NCBI RefSeq assembly: GCF_010183535.1
Contig: NC_071333.1
Coordinates: 19,900,587 to 19,964,586, forward strand
Direction of reading: 5' to 3'
Source: Caenorhabditis remanei
Taxonomy: Eukaryota > Nematoda > Chromadorea > Rhabditida > Rhabditidae
Length of the DNA: 64,000 nucleotides
Position 1 is the stretch's first letter; each line of letters starts with the position of its first letter. The notes under the pieces are model-generated. The model saw nothing but the letters and a program-made list of their open reading frames with translations, was not told the DNA's origin and made no database searches. A program made the translations under genes and the position numbers. Shown piece after piece: positions 11,977-24,800 of this stretch.

Positions 11977-14900
11977 TCTTCAACTTTTTAGAGCCACAAA
12001 ACTTTCTAAAATTCCTATTAATTTCAAAAAACTTTAAATGAACACTCATTTTGTGTTAATCTTCTATTCATCCAAGTTGCTCTAAACCCTTCGGTAACAG
12101 AACGATTTCTCGGACCAAGGACAAACTAGACGAGTGTTTCGAAAGCTGCCTTTATAACAAGGGGTTATTCTGCACCACCTGTCAAAACATATTCTCTGGG
12201 ATCTACAGAACTACACAAGAAAACAAAACATTTGTGAATGGAAATGTTTTCGAAAAACTTGCCAAACTTTGGTATTAGATGTGTAATCAAAATGAGAACA
12301 CGAGTAAAGGACGTGTTACTGTTTTTCTCAGGACTCTCTTCTAAGTATCGAAACAATATCTCTCTCTCTCTCTCTTTTCTTGCTCTATCCTTTAACTTAT
12401 TTCTATTCAACGCAATCGGAAGAGTGGCGTCGTCAACCAAAATCATGAGACGGCCAGACGGCCCAACAGATGCATCAAATGCATCATGGCACTCCACTTG
12501 ATTGGAACTCGGCGACAGTAGTTGACCTGATAATTGTACCGTCATTCAAAAGTGAGAGAGTCATATTAGGATGGCACGCTTCTTACAACCGTGCTCTTCC
12601 AAAACCGAAAAAAAATATTCCGCAAAATTGTGAGACTCAGAGAAGAAGAGGCATTTCTCAAGAGGATTGCGGTGAAACGCAGTTAGAGGATGAAAAATAC
12701 CAGAACTTTAATTTTTTGTTTTGTTTTCTAAATTAGTGGAAAAAACTTACATTATCACACGCTTTTCCTCTTGCCAGTATCGAAGGCATTTTTTTACGAT
12801 CAAGTTTTTCAAATTTACCTCGATACGTCACAGGATAGTTACGCGCTCTTTCCTCAAATTTTTTTGGTTTTTCAGCGTCTTGTGAAGACGCACGTTGCAT
12901 TGCCTGTAACAATGACAATAGGAAAGTGGGTTTTACTCGATGTTCGGAAGATTGATTCAGATATTTATTTTGAACTGAGCTAGTGAATCGTACGTCAAAA
13001 TTTGTGTTAGTAATAGTTATGTTACTTCCATTGAAACGCATGAGTTTCCAACTTTCAAAATATTCTCCAGAATGCGATTGTATTAGAGTGACGCTCCAAA
13101 TAGAGGGTGAGCTTTCATTTTTCAATAAATTTTCCTAGCGTTGAAAGTTATCAAAAATTGTTTTCCAATAACAGGAAAATTTTTGAACAATTGGCCACTA
13201 AGACCGCTGTCAGAACGTATATTCATGTTGCAACATTGTACAAAAATTTAGAAAACTTTCCTGATGTTTCACTAATTTCAAGTAGGAACGCTAAATTTCG
13301 GTATTAGTCAGACAATCCTCCACCCTGTCTCAAATACAGTAACCGCAAAATACAGTACAAAGCAAAACCTCCAGAAAGAAAGAGGAAAATAAATGAAGTA
13401 AAAATCTCAGACTCAATTTGCATTTCTTCTTCCAAAATGAGAGGAAATAGTGGGTGGAAAAAGGAAGAGGCATCAATCAAAGTATGAAGGCAGCATCCAA
13501 AAAAGGGCAGTGGCAAAATTTGACTAATTAATGAAAGAAGTATTTTTCTACGTTTTTGAGAAACTGCTTGAAACAGACAGAACTTTTGTGACATAATCGG
13601 TAGACGTGGAATGAGAAATGACAAAGTGAGAAACTTATTTAGAAACACTGCTCAGAGTGAACTAAACTGAAAATTTTGGAATTTAATAACCAAGTTTTTC
13701 AGTCATAGAGAAGTGAATGTAAAACTAGATGACATTATTCGTACAAGTTAGAAAGATTCAGAAAATCACTCTCTTCATATTTCATTTCTTCTACAAACGT
13801 ATTACTAATTTCGGTTCTCATACAGTCCGCGCATCTGCCCAACACCCGCTGTGATATCTCCCTTCAGAAGGTATGCAGCAGTGAACCGTCCTTTCAGGTG
13901 TGATCTTTTGTTTGTTATTATAGCAATATTAGATAATTCGAGGGGCAGTAGCATTTGGGATGGAGATGTAACTGTTTTAGGAAACACCGACTAATCCAAA
14001 ACGCAAATACAGGAGGAGTCGAATGCCGATGAGCGAGAATGAGCAATTCTCCTCCTATTACCTTAATACACCTTGCAAAAACAGGATAATGATTGAGTAT
14101 GAAGACGAGTTTATGTTACTGACTGATTCTAAAGAAAGAGGAACTAATTGATAGCAGTAATAGCAGTTTTATTGCGGTAGGTGTAAGCTGCACCACTTTA
14201 AAAATCGTAACACCGTTTTTGAAACAAAAATTTACTTAATAATTAACCAGGGAGGAAATATTGGATAAGAAAGTCGAAAACTAAAATATGAGGTGTTTTA
14301 TGATAAGGTAAGTGATTAATTCGAGAGGTACTGATGGAAAAATAGGGAATCACATAGAATGGGATAAGATATGAGAATCAACATGGAAGGATCTAATATG
14401 TTAAATTTGTAACTCATGTTAGTATCATCCATGTTGGAAACTGAAACAGAGTACGTGGAAATACAGACATATATATATCGTATATGTTTTCTTCCATCCA
14501 TACAAACTGTGGGCATTGGAAGTGTCATAATATCTACATCATTACCCAAGTGCATTCATTATTACGAGAGGGAGAAGGGGGAAACCTCAGGAACCATCTA
14601 TGCAGGGAGGATAGTAGCGGACACACAGAAGATCTGAGGGGATTTCTTCTTTTGATTGAAATTCTCACTTATTGTATCAACTTGGTATTGAATTTAAGCT
14701 TGACTCAATTTTTGTTGCATGTTCACAATATTGTGTTTGTAAATACAAAAGGTATGATATAGTGACTGTTTTTCATTTACAGTATTCTAGACCATCTTTT
14801 TGTCAGCTGTATTCTATCACGGAGGCCTTCATGAATTTTTCGTAAAAAGGTAAATGATGATATCAACAACAATTTTTTTTAAAGTTGAAAACAGTTTAAT

Positions 14901-16755
14901 TTGAAATTCAGTCCCTGAAAACAATTGAACGATACATTCGAAAATATATTTCAATAAGTGAATCACATTTTTACATAAAGACTAATATCATTAGAAAAAC
15001 ACGGTCAGACGATTACCGAGTCGTTTCCCCTACTGGTCTCTCAATGCACACACGAATGAGATACTCTCTGACTTGCACACACTCTTTCTAGCGGGGCAGT
15101 GTCGGAAGAGAGTCGGTGTGTCCAACAACGCCTTCCTGACACTTACTGTTTATATTTTGATTGGATTATAACGATACAGGTGTATTCTGTTTCTTATGAC
15201 GAGTTCTCCACTTTTCCGGATACGTTTTTTAACATTATAGTTCAGTACCGGCGAAAAAATGTTCACCGGAAACCTGTAATAGAGGTGCAACCTCTAGCAT
15301 GAATTATGAGCACACCTGAAGATTGATTTAGTCGTTTTTTCATCGAAAACCAAAGTTTCAAAACATCAATTTTAGCTAAAAATATTGTTTTTTAATATTA
15401 AATTTCCCAATATTTCTAGAATTTTTCGAACTGAACTGAACTGATTTTTGTCAGTTATATTCTATTACCTTAGCTGTTTAGATTCAAAGATAATGTTATT
15501 AACATCTATTTCCATTTCCTTTCATGCCATCTCGTTAGTTCTACTACCACGATATGGAGGTGCTACACCTGTTGAGTCGTCTGGTGGGGTCGCATGATTT
15601 TGGATGCGCACAACGCATTACGTTAAACAGCAATATCTAAACAATTGCGTTGAACAGCAATAAGTTACGGGATAGAGCAAGAGGAGGGAAAGACAGATAT
15701 AGTGTTTTAATACTTAGAAGAGAGTCTAGAGAAAACCGTAACCCATTCTGTCCTTGGAAGTCCTTTTGTATTATAGAAACAGCCAGCAACGTCCTACCTG
15801 TTAGTTTCATAACAAATTTTGAGTTTGGAAATGTCCTTGATGTTACCTGCTCTTAAGAGAAATTGCCTTTGAGGACTCACAACTTTCTTCAGAGCAATTT
15901 TTGAACCCTACTCCAAGTATATTTTTCTCTTGGGAATTTTTTTCTTACAATGTCATCATTAGTACTTTTCCACTAACTATAAAAGTTCAGACATTACATC
16001 AATTTTTTTTTGTTTCTATAGTTTCCATTCATCTGCATTCTTCTAAATCCGTTCGAAATTTAACATTGATATTGAATCTAAACATGATACCGTTCTCATC
16101 GCCCCTTTTCTCATCATATGTTCACTATATCGCATCTGTAAATTCAAAGGTTAGGTTATAAGTGCCTTTCGTTTACAGTATCCTAGACCATTTGTTTGTC
16201 ACGTGAGCTACGATTCGGCAACACAAAAACATTCTACTGTCCTCTCACCTCTACTTAAACACTGTGATATTGCTATAATGAAGGTCAGACGGTCTAATAG
16301 AAAGGGAAGCCGTTAATCTTCTCTCAGCCTCTGGGAATGACTGGCTCAGTGGGGAACCTCCAGATGCTCAGAACAAATGAAACGGGTACTAGTAGTATAT
16401 TTAATGGAAGAGATGACAGAAAGAAGAAGATAGGGGGGAGGATGATTAAAAATCTTTTTGATAGTATTTTATTTTTTGTGAACATAGTCAACAATGGTAC
16501 GCGAGTAATGGTCGGTTACGTGGGAGAAATTGAAAATTAGGAAAGAACCAACATGAAGAGTTTTGAGTAATTAACTTGAGCTTTCTAACTTTTTATCAGC
16601 CTAAACATAAATTCATTTTTACTGAACTCTGTTTTCTACTGCTATGGATACTGTACCAGACAACACTTTTTTATATCGCATCTTTTTTTCACAACATTTC
16701 AAGAAAGTTTCAATTTTAGAAAGTTTTCACACATTCGAAGAAACAACGTTTTGAA

Positions 16756-18143
16756 ATGCCCGTACCCGATGATAAAGTGAGTTTTGTTGAGAACCCTCTA
16801 TAATTTCTCAGATTTCCTAATTAGTTTGAGTGGTATCTAGTGCCTTAAAGCGTGTAATTTTTGTGTTAAGAAACTTTTGACTAGTCGAGATTCAAAAAAT
16901 TTTAACTAAAAAAAGTTTTAAACACAAATTTTGATACTTTTGAAAAAATAGGAAATGTTTTTAGATCAATGCTTTCTTGGCCAACGAACTCAATTACGTC
17001 CAGATCAAATATTTGGGAAAGGGCTGTTTCGGAAATGTGTCGGTTGTCCGAAGCAAGATAGAGAGGAATCCCAAGAACATAGTGATGAAACGAGTCTGTA
17101 AACTTGAGCCGGGGTATAAAGATGAAATTGAAATTCATGAAGATCTGAGCAAAGGAAAACACTCTCACATCATTGAAATGTATTCTGCCGAAATCCTCCC
17201 CAAACATGCCGTCATTATGATGGAATGCGCAGAAGACGGAAACCTGAGAGATCTCATCAGGTGTTGTTTGGATTTGAATACGATTCAACTGTATTTCAAG
17301 CAAATGGTTTTTGGATTACAATACATTCACAGCAAGGGATACTGTCACAGAGATATTAAGGCAGAAAATTTGCTGTTGTGCAATGGTAAGTTTTTTTTAT
17401 ATATAACTAACTTCAGTTTTGATAAACTTCAGGAGTTATCAAAATTGCGGACTTCGGACTAGCTTGCTCGTATAGGGATGCTAAGGGAATAAAAAAAGTA
17501 TCCGGTGGAAATGGAACTCGAAAAACAGCTGCTCCAGAAAATTGGGTGGAAGAGAAAGTCGATGGACCCGCTCTTGATATTTGGTCGGTTGGGATTGTTC
17601 TAATCGACATGGTGACCGCTACCCCATGGGCAATTGCAAATCCGTGAGTTATTTCTAGCGTTTTTTAAGTTTAATTCCTTTTTATTCAGTTCGGAAGACC
17701 AAGCTTTCGCCAAATACTCTAAAAATCCAAAAAAATGGACATGCGACGCTTTCCAAGTTATTGAGGCGAAGGACAAAAAATTAATGAGTAAGTAATGTTG
17801 TGTTATTTTTAGTCCGGCATGAAACTAAGTATTTGGTATAACACAATTTTTTTCAGAACTTGTCCGGAGTATTCTGAAGTGTAATCCAGGTGAACGACCA
17901 ACATTGGAGAAAATTATTCAAAATGAGTGGTGCCAAAAGGCTGATTGGGATGAGGAAAAGCAAGGTGATATGATTCAAGATGAAAACCAAGATGTTGCAA
18001 AAGTGCGTCTGCCAGTTGGATCCGCTCCAGTCAAAAAACGGACATACGAACAGAAATTCGAAGAAGAGCTCATGGCCTTGCCAGCCAAACGGGGAAGACG
18101 GCAGAAGAAAGTTTTTGAGTATTTTCACGATTTCATGTTTTAG
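16756..18143 (+). CDS. Chk1-related serine/threonine kinase K2 (duplicate of K1)
   Basis: Exons are 16756-16776, 16965-17385, 17433-17643, 17690-17787 and 17857-18143, equivalent to K1 at offset 12,866. The protein of about 345 residues appears identical in the parts compared; one silent A-to-G change was noticed near 17058. All kinase motifs (GKGCFGNV, IVMKRV, HRDIKAENLL, DFGLA, APEN) are intact. The gene is convergent with H1, whose stop lies 3.7 kb downstream, with a retroelement insertion and a hAT-like element between them. Like K1 it lacks the C-terminal C-x-C-C motif of K3-K5. Confidence 0.85.
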
Positions 18144-19324
18144 ATATTGCACTCAATTTTTCAATTTCATATTGTCCTCACTCTACTGATTGTCATTTTT
18201 TCCTATTTCAACCACTCTCATGATGCTTTTTTCCTTGTTGTTTTTTTCTATCCATAAGCTTTTTTCAATTAATGATTATTATGTCCACATTTTTCAAACC
18301 CCAATTATCTTCACAGCGTCACTACATTCATATTTCATAACGTATATCGTTTGTTGTGATTCCCTTGGATTCACAAGTAGTAATAGCCAGAAAGCAGTAC
18401 TTAATTTGAAATAAAACATATGCGAAAATGTCCAGAATAACCATAACAGAGTAAAACTCCACATTTTGACCTACCAGGGGTTTCAAAGGTCCCGCCACTC
18501 CGTCGTCTCTTTTACGTCTGCGTCTCTCACATTCTCTGTGTCCTCTCTCCTTTTCTGTGTCTGCGTCTCTCTCAACGGTGCACATACTCCCTCGTCCTCG
18601 GCGGTCGATATTCGCATCAGTTCCGAATGTGGACTTATTCTAATTTTTCACCTTTTCTTATGAATTTCCCTGCATTTTCTTTATTTTATTTTTCCTAAAT
18701 TAAGTTGTTATTAGTTCTTTAGTAATTTTAGTTCCGTTTTCTCTATTATTTCGTGAAGAAACACCAAAAATTCGGGAGAACTCGATAATTTTCTCACAGG
18801 TGGCCTGAAATTAGCTGATTTATGTTGAATAACCATGGATTCTAGCAAAGAATATCCATTTTATGTAATAATCAATTCATTAAGTCGCACTTAACCGTGT
18901 TTTCTTATGGGTTTTTCGCTTTTCTCACGTAAACTATACAAATAAATAAAATCAAACATTTAACGTAAAATTCTACGATTTTTAACTTTATCTTCATCCT
19001 TTACTCCTTCCGCACTTGCTTTCTTTCGTGCTGTGCGTTTCTTGCACCTCTTATTTCGCGTTAACCTAAAAGAGTGGTTTGATAAGACGGAACCCTTTGG
19101 TCTGCATAACAACCTCTAAAGAACCAGAAATTCTACAACTTAATAGTCGAGAAATCACAAAATTCCAAATTTCGCGAGAAAATTGCATCATTCTTAAGAA
19201 AAAAGTGAATTTCTCATCGGAACAACCACCGGTTATCAGAATTTCGATAATACCGAAACTTCAGCAAGAAACTAGCAATATTTATGTGTAAACCCCGCAT
19301 TATAATTCGTAATCGATATCGCTT

Positions 19325-20030
19325 ATGCGAGTAATGAACAGTAGAAATTTCAGAGTCGTTGAAAAATGTGGACACGTCTCTCTACGAGCCAAGAACTCGA
19401 TGCTCTCGAAGTCGCTCCAGAGCTCACGCTCTATCAACTGGACTTTGTGCGGGACGATTCGATTCCTTAAACAACTAGAAGAAGAAGTGCAAACGAAGAC
19501 TATCGAGGAAATTCTGAAAAAGAACGAGTTTGGAGGGAAGGTATCGCAAGATGGCTGAAATGAGACATTGAGTAAGAAAAATATCTAAATGAGAAGAAAA
19601 TGTAATTATTTATTCTTCAGGCTGGGAAGGTCCACTCACGTTCAAGAATTTTTTGAATTTGTTCAGATTCAGAAACCGTTTCGAGTTCGTTCTGGGGTCC
19701 GTTTTCCAGGAATACTGGGGGCGATCGACAGTGAAAGGAGATCGACAGTGAAAGAAGTGCAATCCAGCAATAACTCAGTAATACGATCCGGAAAAATATC
19801 ACTGGAACAGCGAAACGCCTCGAGAAAGAGGTCGGGTCGTGTCGAGCATTGGATGCGTGGATGGCATATTTGGAAGCGAAATCGAAAGTGAACGTTTTTG
19901 AAGGTTTCGCGTACTGGACTACTGAACAGAAACGGATTACCAAACATCCTATAGAAAACTGGAGTACGAGATGTTCAAACTGAATCGTCTGGAAGATGAA
20001 GTGAAAACACTTTACATTTTGTTTGTTTTG
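19325..20030 (+). pseudogene. decayed coding-like region, duplicate copy
   Basis: Copy of 6459-7150 with a 2 bp insertion near 19470 (CCTTAAACAAC versus CCTTACAAC) and a 5 bp insertion near 19540. These fuse two of the frames differently from copy 1. The family is unrecognised. Confidence 0.35.
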
Positions 20031-20089
20031 TGAAAACTGTGGAAGGAGCTGCATTGATGAGGGGAAATGCAAAAACAGGAAACAAATAA

Positions 20090-20458
20090 TATGAATTTCT
20101 CTCCCCCGGTAAATTTATCTCCCTTCTTGTACAATCCATTAATCGATTATAAGTTTGATCCCTCTCTCTCTCCCACCCCCATGTATTATATTGCTCACTC
20201 ACCCGCCTCTCCCATTTTAACGGTCTGTCACTTTAATTTAATTTATCCTTCTCGAAATTCTTCCACCACCACTTTCACAGTTCGGTTTTATAATCCTTCC
20301 CCCAATCCTATCTTGCCATTATGATTCTCAATTTTTTATTTTTTATTTTTTGTTCCCCCCACCCCTACCTGGTCTGTCGCCTCGTGAGGGGCTTGATCAC
20401 GTCTCTAGTGTATAGTACTGATTTTTTTTTAGTCAATAAATTAAATTAAATTAAATAA
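20090..20458 (+). mobile_element. 5'-truncated non-LTR retroelement insertion in copy 2 only
   Basis: Copy 1 has the empty site (AACAAATAAGACG, about 7209-7220). Copy 2 has 369 extra bases flanked by AAATAA (20084-20089 and 20453-20458). The insert ends in AGTCAATAAATTAAATTAAAT, an AT-rich repeating 3' tail typical of target-primed insertions. Its interior holds a short proline/serine-rich frame and no recognisable domain. The insertion postdates the segmental duplication, or was lost precisely from copy 1, which is less likely. Confidence 0.8.
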
Positions 20459-20971
20459 GACGAAACCTCTCTTCCTCATCATTACATTCTCTTGCTCAGA
20501 AATCCATTCTTACTTTCCAACTATTCATTTATCCCAAATCATCTTTCCCAACTTGCAATGTGAATTTTTTCCATATAAAGATACAATCTTCTTCAACTTG
20601 TTTCGAAAATTACGACTACCTCTTAAATTTTCCTTTTAGCTGCTTTTTATCCATAATCTGAGAAGTTATGATTTTTCATAATTGTTGACGGTATTTTGTT
20701 TCAATTTCACAATATCAATATTCTCTTTATCCCGTGCACCGTGTTCTATGTTATTCAATTGATATCGTTTTAATATTGACTTCTTATAATTTCTATAGGT
20801 TTTTTTGCTCAAAACTTAAATAAAGTTAGAACAAAAGTGTTGTCAAAAACACAAGCTTCGCCGTTGTCAGGGATGTTACCGACTAGGACACCAAGCCGCT
20901 TGGGAGAGTAAGCATATCTACATAATGAGGTTTCGGTGTGTGTCAGGAATGTGCACTATAGTTGCAAAGAC

Positions 20972-21527
20972 ACCCTTAGCAGAGTTGCGCGGAAGTGATT
21001 TTTTCTAAAACGGAAGTCGGAAGTCGGAAGTAAAATTTCTAAAACGGAAGTCGGAAGTCGGAAGTCGGAAGTAAAATTTCTAATCCGGAAGTCGGAAGTA
21101 GGAAGCCGGAAGTAAAATTTTGAAAACGGAAGTCGGAAGCCGGAAGTCGGAAATGAAAAAACGCCCGGAAGTCGGAAGTTGGAAGTCGGAAGTAGATTTT
21201 TTTGCAAAGATTCAAAAACTCCTAGAAAAAGTTCATAAAATTCGCGAAAATCAGTGAAAAATTAGTTTTTGGCTGAAGAAAAGCCTATTTTCTGTCCTTT
21301 CAGACAATTTTTCCTTGTATTTCTGCGAAATTTACTTTTCCTAAATTCCACCGATATGGAATGACGAAAGTCGGAAGTAAACATCCGAAAACGGAAGTCG
21401 GAAGTCGGAAGTCGGAAGTAAAATTTTCAAAACGGAAGTCGGAAGCCGGAAGTCGAAAGTGAAAAACAGCCCGAAAGTCGGAAGTCGGAAATCGGAAGTC
21501 GGAATTCCGCGCAACTCTGACCCTTAG
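20972..21527. mobile_element. complete hAT-like MITE with internal GGAAGTC minisatellite
   Basis: Terminal inverted repeats CAGAGTTGCGCGGAA (20980-20994) and TTCCGCGCAACTCTG (21505-21519) are perfect complements. Both are flanked by the 8-bp direct duplication ACCCTTAG (20972-20979, 21520-21527). Eight-base target duplications and CAGAG-type ends fit the hAT superfamily. The 540-bp interior is mostly CGGAAGT repeats with a central non-repeat segment. No transposase is present. Confidence 0.88.
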
Positions 21528-21838
21528 TATCTGATTTGTGGAGATTTATTGGTTTTTGATGTCAACAAGCGGACAAAAATGCATCTGACTTCACATACTA
21601 ACTTCCAGTTTGAATACCCCAGTAAATTTGTACAAGAAAGTAATTTTTTTACTTTTCGAGACTCTTAAGTACAAGAAAACCCAAATTCATGTGGAATATA
21701 GTAAAAATGCGAATAGATACACAGGGAAAGTTAGAAGAACACAATGGCCAATTTGAATCCAAAAATCTGAGAAGTAGTTTGAGAATGATAAAATTGACGA
21801 CTTCTGAGGGAAGATGGTTTACAAACAGGCGAGTTCCT

Positions 21839-24800
21839 TCAGAAAGATGCTGTCTGAAATATTGTATGGCTAATCACAAATTCAGATATTTTTCAGAACT
21901 CACCTTGACCACATCTTGATCGTTCTTGGCTGCAGTTTCTTCTTGTTTTCTCAACACAGCTTGAACCATGACCGCTGATGCGAACATCGCACTGATATCA
22001 GTTTCAAAATTTAGACCATTTCTCTTCTGGTACTGTAGCCAGTCGTCATCCGGTTCTTCAGAAATGCTGCCAATCTCGTAATTGTCCTCGAACTTCATCA
22101 ATGGGCCAGTTGGACAACAAAGGTTTACATGGTAAAGCTTCTCGTCTTCGACTTTGACCATGTCTCCGATCTTCTTCAGAAAGACGTCGGATTTGGAAGC
22201 ATTGAAATCAATCTCCTTGTTGCTAGTAATCAATCTCTCTAACTTCTTCCACCAAGATCCACCGATGCAGTAGAGGTACTCAATAAGAGAAAATACATCT
22301 GCATCCGGTTTGATGTTGTAGGTGTGGGTGTATGACGCAACGATCTTCTCCTCTATTCCTTCTCTGAGCATTCTATCATACCATCCTCGGAGATGTGTTT
22401 GACTTATCAGTCTTTGAGTTTTTGGGCAGCCATTAAACATATATTTCTTTTTATTTGACTCTGGAGCTTGCGAGTAGATTTGAACGTCTTCATATCCAAT
22501 GTTCCTTATGAAGTCGAAGTATGCCAAAAGAACGGATCGATACAGCTGACCTCTTTCTGTCGTATCCTTAATAAACATCACCGAGTCCAAGTATCCAATG
22601 TAAACTTTCTTTCCCATCTTGTATTCTTGCACTTGGAGAGAAAAAATGTTGATTGGGCAATTTCGCACTTTGATATACACAGTAAAGATTCTATCTTTAT
22701 ATTCGATTACTGGAACTGCTTTCCCGCTGGTCTTATATAGCTTCTTCACATTTTCTCCAAATTCTTCTTGAATCTTCTCGGAGTACACCTCTCGAATAAT
22801 CACCTCTCTGCTCGATTTCTTCCGTGTGTTCACAACTTTTTCCATGTATTTCGACAGAAACGTTGGTGGAAGATCAATTGCCGCAAATTTACCAGTGAGT
22901 ATCTCCGACTTTTGACATTCACACTCTGTTGTCGATTTCCCTTCATTGAACTTAAGCTCCCTGCACTTGTAGTGATAGTACATGCTGCATCCCGTGCAGC
23001 AAGTGATGGGCTCCTTCGCATAAAATAGACCGCAGCAGATGTTGTGGTTTTTGAAGATTGCAGTCAACGAATTTTTGATCTGAAATAAGAAAAAGTGAAA
23101 TTTTTTTACTTTGAAAATAAAACTTTCAAATTTTCATGAAATCTAATAGTGGGATTGTTTAAAAGTTTAGAAGAATCCCCAAAAGCAAAAATATCAAAAG
23201 TTACCTCGGAATACACTGGCTCATCATTTTTCGGCTCGAACTTCTTCCCGATTTCATTGAAAATCTTCATTTCGTCATTTGCATTCGTCCGAACGGAAAG
23301 TTCGAGTCGTTTGAAAAAATTTTTAGGAGCATTGTTATTTTTGAAGCTGTCCCAGTCTTTACGTGCTTGAAGGAAGGAGATGACGTCATTAGATAACTTG
23401 TTTTCAGACTTTTTGTCATCTGCAGCCGTGTCAATGTCTTCTGTCGCATTGTTATAGATTTCGTGACCAGTTTCAGATATGGTGATTTCACTGATAAGCT
23501 TCAAATATTCTTCAGTGCTCTCCTTGTGTCCCACAGATTCTTGGAATTGCACCGGCTCTTCAATGCTACTGACCTTTCGCGTTCTTCCTTCTTCATGACT
23601 CACAAACGTCTGAAAACTTGGTTTATATGGAAAGTGTTTTATCGTTTGACAGTTTTTTCATGTTGGTTCAGTCATAAGTCGGACACTTCAAAGAAAACAC
23701 TTTTACATACTGTAAGGACCATAATTCTAACAACTTTAGCGAGTTTTTAATGTATCCTACAGACCTAATGTAGAGTTATATTTTTATAGTTTTCAACTTC
23801 TTTGTACGGACACTCTCTAGAGGGTTATGGTCATTTTAAGAGGACGGCTCAAAAGACACTCTATTTTGCACTGAAATGGGACGAGGAAGAAATTACTTTG
23901 TCGATATGTAACTTGCTAGGGAGTGCTCGTATAAAACAGTGGCAACTACAAAAATGATGCTCCACTTTTTTTCTGTATGGTTTATTCCTAATTCTTTGTG
24001 GGAGAACCACTTTCAAGGTCATTTTCAACTGAAAATCCCCCTACTGCACAATATTGTATGTATTGGTATTAGTATGGACCATCATTAGACTGTGCATTCA
24101 TTATCTTTCCTTTTTTGTCTGCCCGTGCGGGAGTATCAGACCTAATTAGGTAGATGAGCGCATTCCTCTCTCCCCTTTCAAGCGGAGGTTCGATTCCTCA
24201 ATATTCACTCATTAATCGCAGTGATGGCGCGAGATAAAGTGAATGCTCAATTTGAGACACGCGAAGCTTATGCAGTTTTTAATAACATTTTTGTCAGAAT
24301 TTCAGTAATTTTCGAGCCGGAAGTTACAGTAAATACTTTGTCGATGCGTAGCTTGATAGGGAGTGCCCGTGCAAAAAAGTTTTCAACTACAAAACTAAAG
24401 TTGCACCTTTTATCTTCACAATCCAAAAAATTTTACTTGATGTGATATCATGATCACCTTTCAAAGATAGACATTTTCAAATGAAAACGATCAAAGTTGA
24501 TAGATTTATGGCCATTACTGTAGTATTTCACTCTAACCTCAATTTTTCTGAACACTGGTTTGTTTTATGGACTTTTGATGTTTAGCTAAAAGAATACCAG
24601 TTGGGTTTGTTTGTAATTTTAAAAAAAATACGGACTCAAAAACTTTAGCGAATAGTATTCCCGTTTATAAAAATCTATGAAACATACCTCTTCAGGAAAA
24701 TTTGAAACTATTCCCAATGTAGTTTCATCTGTGTTGTGGTTGATCATTTGTGCACTGTTGTCTCCTGCAGTAGTACCCACGCCATGACATCTCTCTTTCT

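Larger units (their letters stand above)
12867..21401 (+). repeat. segmental duplication, copy 2 (kinase K2 unit)
   Basis: Direct repeat of 1-8160 at offset 12,866. The offset becomes 12,873 after two small insertions near 19,470 and 19,540, and 13,242 after a 369 bp retroelement insertion at 20,090. Left identity may extend a little below 12867, because the window start cuts copy 1. On the right this copy carries the whole hAT-like element with both target duplications and then runs on to gene H1. That context suggests copy 2 sits in the ancestral location. Confidence 0.95.

Noticed and set aside
24126..24205. Possible tRNA: AGGTTCGATTCCTC looks like a perfect B-box
   Set aside because: No convincing A-box, anticodon arm or acceptor pairing could be found at the right spacing, and it sits inside an H1 intron.
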